Of a DNA stretch of 64,000 nt, positions 60,279 to 64,000 are shown one piece after another. Position numbers and translations under genes: made by a program. How positions within the stretch are numbered: the first letter of the stretch is position 1; every line of letters starts with the position of its first letter. The notes below the pieces were generated by a model. It was given only the letters and a program-made list of their open reading frames with translations, was not told the origin of the DNA and searched no databases. The DNA is from Paenibacillus sp. HB172176 (lineage in GTDB: Bacteria; Bacillota; Bacilli; Paenibacillales; Paenibacillaceae): positions 17,146 to 81,145 of the forward strand of contig NZ_JAATHD010000028.1 in the NCBI RefSeq assembly GCF_011947265.1, in the 5' to 3' direction.

Positions 60279-61826
60279 TTATTTCGAATAAATCGCAATC
60301 GTCCGCATCGATTGATCCTGCGCCCCTTGAAATTTTGCGCCAGCCGCGGCTAACTGTTTGATGCTCAAAATGATTTCCGTGGAAATGTATTCATTCTGAT
60401 AAACAATCGGAATTCCTGGTGGATAAGGAACAAGCATTTCGGCACTCTGCTCTCCTGCGGCTTCTTCTATGGCTATTCTGACGATATTTCTGTTTGCATG
60501 TCCAATACGATTGAAGGATACTGGCTCTTCAGCAACCCTTCCACAACCCCGCTCATAGACAAGTTGAATATCGGGGGAGGGCCTCTCCCCTGTCGGAATG
60601 CGTTCATCGCTCTTTGTCGACAATTGTTGGTTTATAGACAGAATCGCAAGCTTCAACTTGCCCATTTCCTTCTCGGAGCTATGCAAACCCATCACCAGCA
60701 CCGCCATTTTCAAATCCGCCATCTCAATCCAGCATCCATGCTGCTCCAATCGTTGTTGAAGTTCGAAGCCGCTCATCCTTTCACTATTATCATAGAGAAG
60801 CACTCGCAGCGGATCATATTGCCATGGAATGTCATATTCTTCATTCCGCGCAGCTTCCGCTTTGCATAATTCCGGAGCAATCATCTTTATATATTCGCTC
60901 TCCTCACAAATCCATCTATTGAACATATCGACCTCGGCCAGACTTCTTTCAATTAAACGAGGACCCTCCATATCCATAATTGCTCGGGAAATATCCAGGG
61001 AAGCGAGTATCGGAAATGACGGGCTTGAGCTTTGTATCATTTGGAGCGAATCACGGATCCGAGCTCTATTCACCCGTTCACCTTGTATATGGAGCATAGC
61101 TCCCATTGTGAGCGCCTGCAACGTCTTGTGCGTGGATTGCACCACGGCATCGGCGCCTGCTTGCAGAGCCGATTCTGGAAGCCCTGGATGCCTGCCGTAA
61201 TGCGCGCCGTGGGCTTCATCAACAATCAGGGGGATATCGTATCGATGTGCAAGCTCCACATACGGGGCTAATTGAACCCCGATGCCGTAATAATTCGGAT
61301 TGGTCAGGCAGACAGCCTTGGCCTCCGGATACCGTTCCAATGCCTGCTGCAGCGCTGCAAGAGAAGGCACCGTTCCGGTCTTCGCCGCAGGGTCAAGCTC
61401 AGGAGACAGGAAAACAGGAGAAGCATGCGATAATTTCAAACCATTGATTATCGATTTATGTACGTTACGCTGTACAATGACAATATCATTCGGTTCGCAC
61501 AGCGCCAGCAGCAGAGCAAGATTCCCTGACGTGCTTCCGCCAACGAGGAAGAAGGTTTCATCCGAACCGAAGGATTCCGCCGCCAATCGCTGAGCCTCCA
61601 GGATAGATGCCTCCGGATGATGCAGATCATCCGTGGCGGACAGCTCCGTCACATCGATTTTCATAATCGACTGGAAATGCTCGCGTATCGCTTCAAATGA
61701 TGGATCTTCAAGACTCTCCTTGCTTATAGCTTGTCCATAATGATGTCCCGGCACATGAAAGCTGCTCGGTCTGCCGGCAATATGCTGCTTCAACGCTTCG
61801 AATAATGGCGCATATAATTTCTTCAC
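60279..61826 (-). CDS. yaaO: Orn/Lys/Arg decarboxylase family PLP enzyme (YaaO-like)
   Basis: A 515-residue fold-type I PLP enzyme. PLP-binding features: GGSTSGNLALLLAL near 96, DEAHGAH (203-209) and the Schiff-base Lys234 in STHKTLQ; a shorter C-terminal domain ends with PYPPGIPIVYQNE. Family members make cadaverine, agmatine or putrescine; which amino acid is used here is open. xpaC and yaaN, which lie upstream in B. subtilis, are missing. Confidence 0.92.
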   Translation of the reverse strand: MKKLYAPLFEALKQHIAGRPSSFHVPGHHYGQAISKESLEDPSFEAIREHFQSIMKIDVTELSATDDLHHPEASILEAQRLAAESFGSDETFFLVGGSTSGNLALLLALCEPNDIVIVQRNVHKSIINGLKLSHASPVFLSPELDPAAKTGTVPSLAALQQALERYPEAKAVCLTNPNYYGIGVQLAPYVELAHRYDIPLIVDEAHGAHYGRHPGLPESALQAGADAVVQSTHKTLQALTMGAMLHIQGERVNRARIRDSLQMIQSSSPSFPILASLDISRAIMDMEGPRLIERSLAEVDMFNRWICEESEYIKMIAPELCKAEAARNEEYDIPWQYDPLRVLLYDNSERMSGFELQQRLEQHGCWIEMADLKMAVLVMGLHSSEKEMGKLKLAILSINQQLSTKSDERIPTGERPSPDIQLVYERGCGRVAEEPVSFNRIGHANRNIVRIAIEEAAGEQSAEMLVPYPPGIPIVYQNEYISTEIILSIKQLAAAGAKFQGAQDQSMRTIAIYSK

Positions 61827-61912
61827 TGCGAATTAACCCCTCTTTTGCCTCGATACTTGTATCATATCGGAATAAAGTCAGTAATTATAGTGGTTTGACG
61901 GTTTATCAACAA

Positions 61913-61941
61913 GAAAAAAAGCAGCCTTCCATTAAGCTGCT
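61913..61941 (-). terminator. Terminator of csfB
   Basis: AAGCAGC / GCTGCTT around a short loop, then TTTTTT on the minus strand; it abuts the csfB stop codon. Confidence 0.92.
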
Positions 61942-62133
61942 TCAAGCATTATTTTCTATGAATATTTGCTTCATCTGATGAATGAAAAAAGGATATTTGG
62001 CGTCCTTCACATCTGTATGGACCATCTCTATTTCGCAGGATTGACATAAGAATCCCGATACGATACGGATTCCTTCGCCTTCGGCCTTCTGCTCGCCGCA
62101 GATCATGCAATGCTGTTCGCGAATATCGTTCAT
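61942..62133 (-). CDS. csfB: Anti-sigma factor Gin (CsfB)
   Basis: A 63-residue zinc-binding inhibitor of sigma-G (and sigma-E) that keeps the late forespore programme off until engulfment. CxxC pairs C9/C12 and C30/C33 with the words HCMICGE and GFLCQSCEIEMVHTDV are diagnostic. ATG 62133 is chosen with GGGGA 5 nt upstream; the open frame to 62223 contains the promoter, so it is not coding. Typical location before tmk region. Confidence 0.95.
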   Translation of the reverse strand: MNDIREQHCMICGEQKAEGEGIRIVSGFLCQSCEIEMVHTDVKDAKYPFFIHQMKQIFIENNA

Positions 62134-62173
62134 AACAATCCCCGCTTTCCTATATGAAGAATCTATACCTACT

Positions 62174-62203
62174 ATTATGTCATGTATTCTATCGAAATAT
62201 ACT
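62174..62203 (-). promoter_or_regulatory. Sigma-F/sigma-G type promoter of csfB
   Basis: Minus strand: GTATA (62199-62203), 15 bp, TGACATAATA (62174-62183), near the sigma-F pattern GYWTA-N15/16-GGNNANANTW. It lies 40 bp before the start codon; csfB is sigma-F and sigma-G controlled in B. subtilis. Confidence 0.65.
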
Positions 62204-62358
62204 TGTTTCATAATCCATTTCAAATATTTCTATATCGTATGCTCTTTCTGGGCGCATGGTGCCTGACTCCATAAAATTTATTACACCAAACTATCGAGAT
62301 ATAAGCTCCTTATTCCGATAAAAGAAATAGACAAGTTCCATCGGAAGGACGAATAAGA

Positions 62359-62892
62359 ATGAAAAAGCAATCCTTGCAGGAGCAAAAAAATGCCACTATA
62401 TATCAATATCAGCTAATTCGTCGAACCATAATCAATCTTGAACTCATCTACAGTTACTTGTTCATCGCAGCTATATTCCTCGGCTTTCAATTGTTGGTCT
62501 ACGGCATGAATGGATTATTCTCATGGCTAATCAGCTTCGCCATTGTTCAAGTTCTGCATATTGTCATTATGCTTCTAACGTTCATTAAAGTCGAAGAGGC
62601 GGCAGAGCGCAAGTGGGTTTGGAGAATAACCCCTCCCTGGATTGGATTCAAGCCGGCAAACGATATAACCTTATTCGTATTCCGCCGCGTTCATCGTCAA
62701 ATGTTCTGGCTCGGGCTATGCGTCATAGGCTTATTGTATCCCTGGATTTCCAGCTCGCTCATGATCAGCATTATTTGCTGGCATCTGTGGTTGCTCTCCC
62801 CAAGAATGCTCCTCTCCTTCATCTATCGTAAAGCGCGTAAGGATGGGGTACTTCGTCTCGAGCTTAATGAAGCTAGCTATTACCACCGATAA
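62359..62892 (+). CDS. Small four-helix membrane protein, unknown
   Basis: A 177-residue protein with membrane segments at about 28-50, 53-76, 113-130 and 133-152 and a basic cytoplasmic C-terminus. The ATG is preceded by AAGGA 9 nt upstream. No catalytic or transport motif is seen, and I do not recognise a family. It is divergent from csfB. Plausible but uncharacterised membrane gene. Confidence 0.7.
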   Translation: MKKQSLQEQKNATIYQYQLIRRTIINLELIYSYLFIAAIFLGFQLLVYGMNGLFSWLISFAIVQVLHIVIMLLTFIKVEEAAERKWVWRITPPWIGFKPANDITLFVFRRVHRQMFWLGLCVIGLLYPWISSSLMISIICWHLWLLSPRMLLSFIYRKARKDGVLRLELNEASYYHR

Positions 62893-62954
62893 AAAGAAGC
62901 TTGTATGATAACTTGCTAATGACCATAATAGTCGACCAATAAATTGGATTGTTG

Positions 62955-63160
62955 TGCGGCATACCTAAATGCCGATTCGACAATAAGTTGGATTTTCTCC
63001 AGTATATATCTCCATTTGGTGAGAAATCTACGGGTATGCTGGAAATCCTCCAGTACATTTCGTAGATTTTTGTTTTTTCTCGTATCTGCAGCTAATATAA
63101 TGGAACTTTTCCACTTTATTCGGTTTGGCGAGCTAAAACAGCCAGATATACTGGAGATTT
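62955..63160. repeat. CTGGAAATCCTCCAG-type repeats, cluster 2
   Basis: Units TTGGATTTTCTCCAGTATAT, CTGGAAATCCTCCAGTACAT and, reversed, ATACTGGAGATTTTCC belong to the same family as 25265-25550. Confidence 0.75.
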
Positions 63161-63429
63161 TCCTGTTTATCGCCATATACACATCAAACGTCGTCCGGTC
63201 TTCATCGAGGTGATGCCAGAGGGTGAGAGAACGTCGGTCATGATGAATGAAACCTGACAGCGTTCTTCGAATTCAGTAAAGTTACGCTGCCTGTATGCCT
63301 GCATGAATGTATGCCTGCCTGCCATTCTGCTGATATTCTAATGGAATTCAGGCTTCGTCCGCGGACTCGCAAGCTAAAAATCCTATCGTTCATTAAGCTT
63401 TGTGGAGTGGTATCAAAGTGGGGAAGTCC

Positions 63430-63610
63430 TATGGAAGATTCATAACGTTAAACGCCTGAATCTCCAGCCCGCGTGAATCTAATGAAGATTGATAGCGTTA
63501 TTTCATCAAAGTAAGCATGATTGTTGTCCGAAACCACGAAATAAGACGATAGATCTTCATTAGATTGGAATAGGATGCTGATTTTGTGGCCATAACGTTA
63601 TCCCGTTTCG
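63430..63610. repeat. Inverted-repeat element with GAAGATnnATAnCGTTA units
   Basis: AATCTAATGAAGATTGATAG at about 63476-63495 is mirrored by its near-complement CGATAGATCTTCATTAGATT some 50 bp later (about 29 bp arms with few mismatches). Weaker direct units (GAAGATTCATAACGTTA) and inverted ones (ATAACGTTATCCCG) flank them. Confidence 0.75.
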
Positions 63611-63723
63611 TTAGCGTTGCGCCTGGCTCCATCCAGAGCTCTTATCGTTGTCTTTATGTGATGTTCGACTGCAGCTTTACAGAGCTAAGCAACTTTGTAA
63701 GCATCATCTCGGAAAATCTCCTA

Positions 63724-63751
63724 AAAAGCCTACCGTAATCTACGGTAGACT
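63724..63751 (-). terminator. Terminator of RNA-like unit 2
   Basis: CTACCGTA-GAT-TACGGTAG, then CTTTTTA on the minus strand. Confidence 0.9.
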
Positions 63752-63917
63752 CTTTGTGCTTGGCGATGGACATACCGCACCGGTAAAGACTCCACTTCGA
63801 AGCTTTACTTCACCGGTCGGCGTCTGAACCTACCTCTAAAGCCGGGCCTGCTTCTCCGTATGGCTTCGATCAAAGGTTCGGACACTCTCCCGTTGGGAGA
63901 GGAACGTCGTTAAGCGC
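63752..63917 (-). ncRNA. Candidate structured RNA, unit 2
   Basis: About 165 nt read on the minus strand and closed by a terminator. Possible helices: CTCTCCC/GGGAGAG; GAACCT/AGGTTC enclosing AAGCC/GGCTT; GAAG/CTTC; TGGA/TCCA enclosing TACC-GGTGC-GGTA; the ends GCTTAACGA and TCGCCAAGC may close the whole. Its last 40 nt are about 70% identical to unit 1. The 3' word TCGCCAAGC recalls the 5S rRNA end, but the rest is not 5S. No known family recognised. Confidence 0.55.
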
Positions 63918-63954
63918 AAAAAAGCCTGCTGCAGATAACTGCAACAGGCTTTTC
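63918..63954 (-). terminator. Terminator of RNA-like unit 1
   Basis: GCCTGTTGCAG pairs with CTGCAGCAGGC (one mismatch), then TTTTTTG on the minus strand. Confidence 0.92.
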
Positions 63955-64000
63955 TCGCTTGGCGACGTCCATTCCGCACCGGAATGAATCCGCTTCGTCA
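63955..64000 (-). ncRNA. Candidate structured RNA, unit 1 (3' end only)
   Basis: The visible 46 nt match the 3' end of unit 2: CGAAG, a hairpin ATTCC-GGTGC-GGAAT and GTCGCCAAGC before the terminator. Relative to unit 2 one stem pair changes from T-A to A-T while the loop GGTGC is kept. The remainder lies past the window edge. Confidence 0.5.

Larger units (their letters stand above)
62893..63723. other. Gene-free region rich in repeats
   Basis: No credible coding frame. Two repeat clusters are seen (62955-63160 and 63430-63610); the frames here are repeat-derived. Confidence 0.7.

Noticed and set aside
63724..64000. 5S rRNA gene
   Set aside because: Only the last nine to fourteen bases resemble the 5S 3' end; the internal conserved 5S sequences are missing.

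Overview
This window looks like a chromosomal segment of an endospore-forming, low-to-mid GC Firmicute, most probably Paenibacillus or a close relative. The evidence is a long block of minus-strand genes in the order known from the origin-proximal region of Bacillus subtilis: csfB, yaaO, tmk, yaaQ (darA), yaaR, holB, ricT, yabA, yabB, rsmI, abrB (plus strand), tatD, yabE, rnmV, rsmA, yabG, veg, sspF, ispE, purR, ridA, spoVG, glmU, rplY, pth, fin, mfd, spoVT, yabM, mazG, hbs, rqcP, yabP, yabQ, divIC, yabR, spoIIE. The genus is an inference; no rRNA lies in the window.

Layout from low to high coordinate. 1-6.6 kb: a truncated membrane sensor gene, a Gfo/Idh/MocA dehydrogenase and a very large secreted heparinase II/III-type lyase with three CBM96-like domains. 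6.8-11.6 kb: spoIIE, yabR, divIC, yabQ, yabP. 11.9-18.9 kb: an accessory island with a protein made of MATKDDIAN repeats, a phosphodiester glycosidase, a GH38 alpha-mannosidase, a LacI regulator with two matching palindromic operators, and an acetyl-xylan-type esterase. 19.2-24.8 kb: rqcP, hbs, mazG, yabM, spoVT. 25.6-30.9 kb: the urea ABC transporter urtABCDE behind a sigma-A promoter overlapped by a GlnR/TnrA-like box. 31.1-32.9 kb: an orphan protein with an internal duplication and an SPFH/ribbon-helix-helix pair. 33.5-62.2 kb: the core block from a PrsA-like foldase and mfd to csfB, interrupted by an AraC regulator with a divergent beta-propeller gene. 62.3-64 kb: a small membrane protein, repeats, and two tandem copies of an apparent structured RNA, each followed by an intrinsic terminator.

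The core genes serve sporulation (SpoIIE, Fin, CsfB, SpoVG, SpoVT, YabG, YabP, YabQ, SspF), replication (HolB, YabA, Tmk), translation (RsmA, RsmI, RnmV, Pth, RplY, RqcP) and envelope precursors (GlmU, IspE, YabM). Their promoters can be read directly in several cases: a 21-bp-spaced spoIIE promoter with Spo0A-like boxes, a sigma-H promoter for spoVG, sigma-K for yabG, sigma-G for sspF, sigma-F/G for csfB, perfect tandem sigma-A promoters for veg, and a dense set of exact TGTCGAA boxes between abrB and the divergent HD-hydrolase gene.

The less explained content is intergenic: at least four families of palindromic or tandem repeats, two of them reaching into the 3' ends of coding genes, and the tandem RNA-like units at the right edge. 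Several genes found in the B. subtilis order (prs, metG, yazA, xpaC, yaaN and the tRNA pair beside spoIIE) are absent here.
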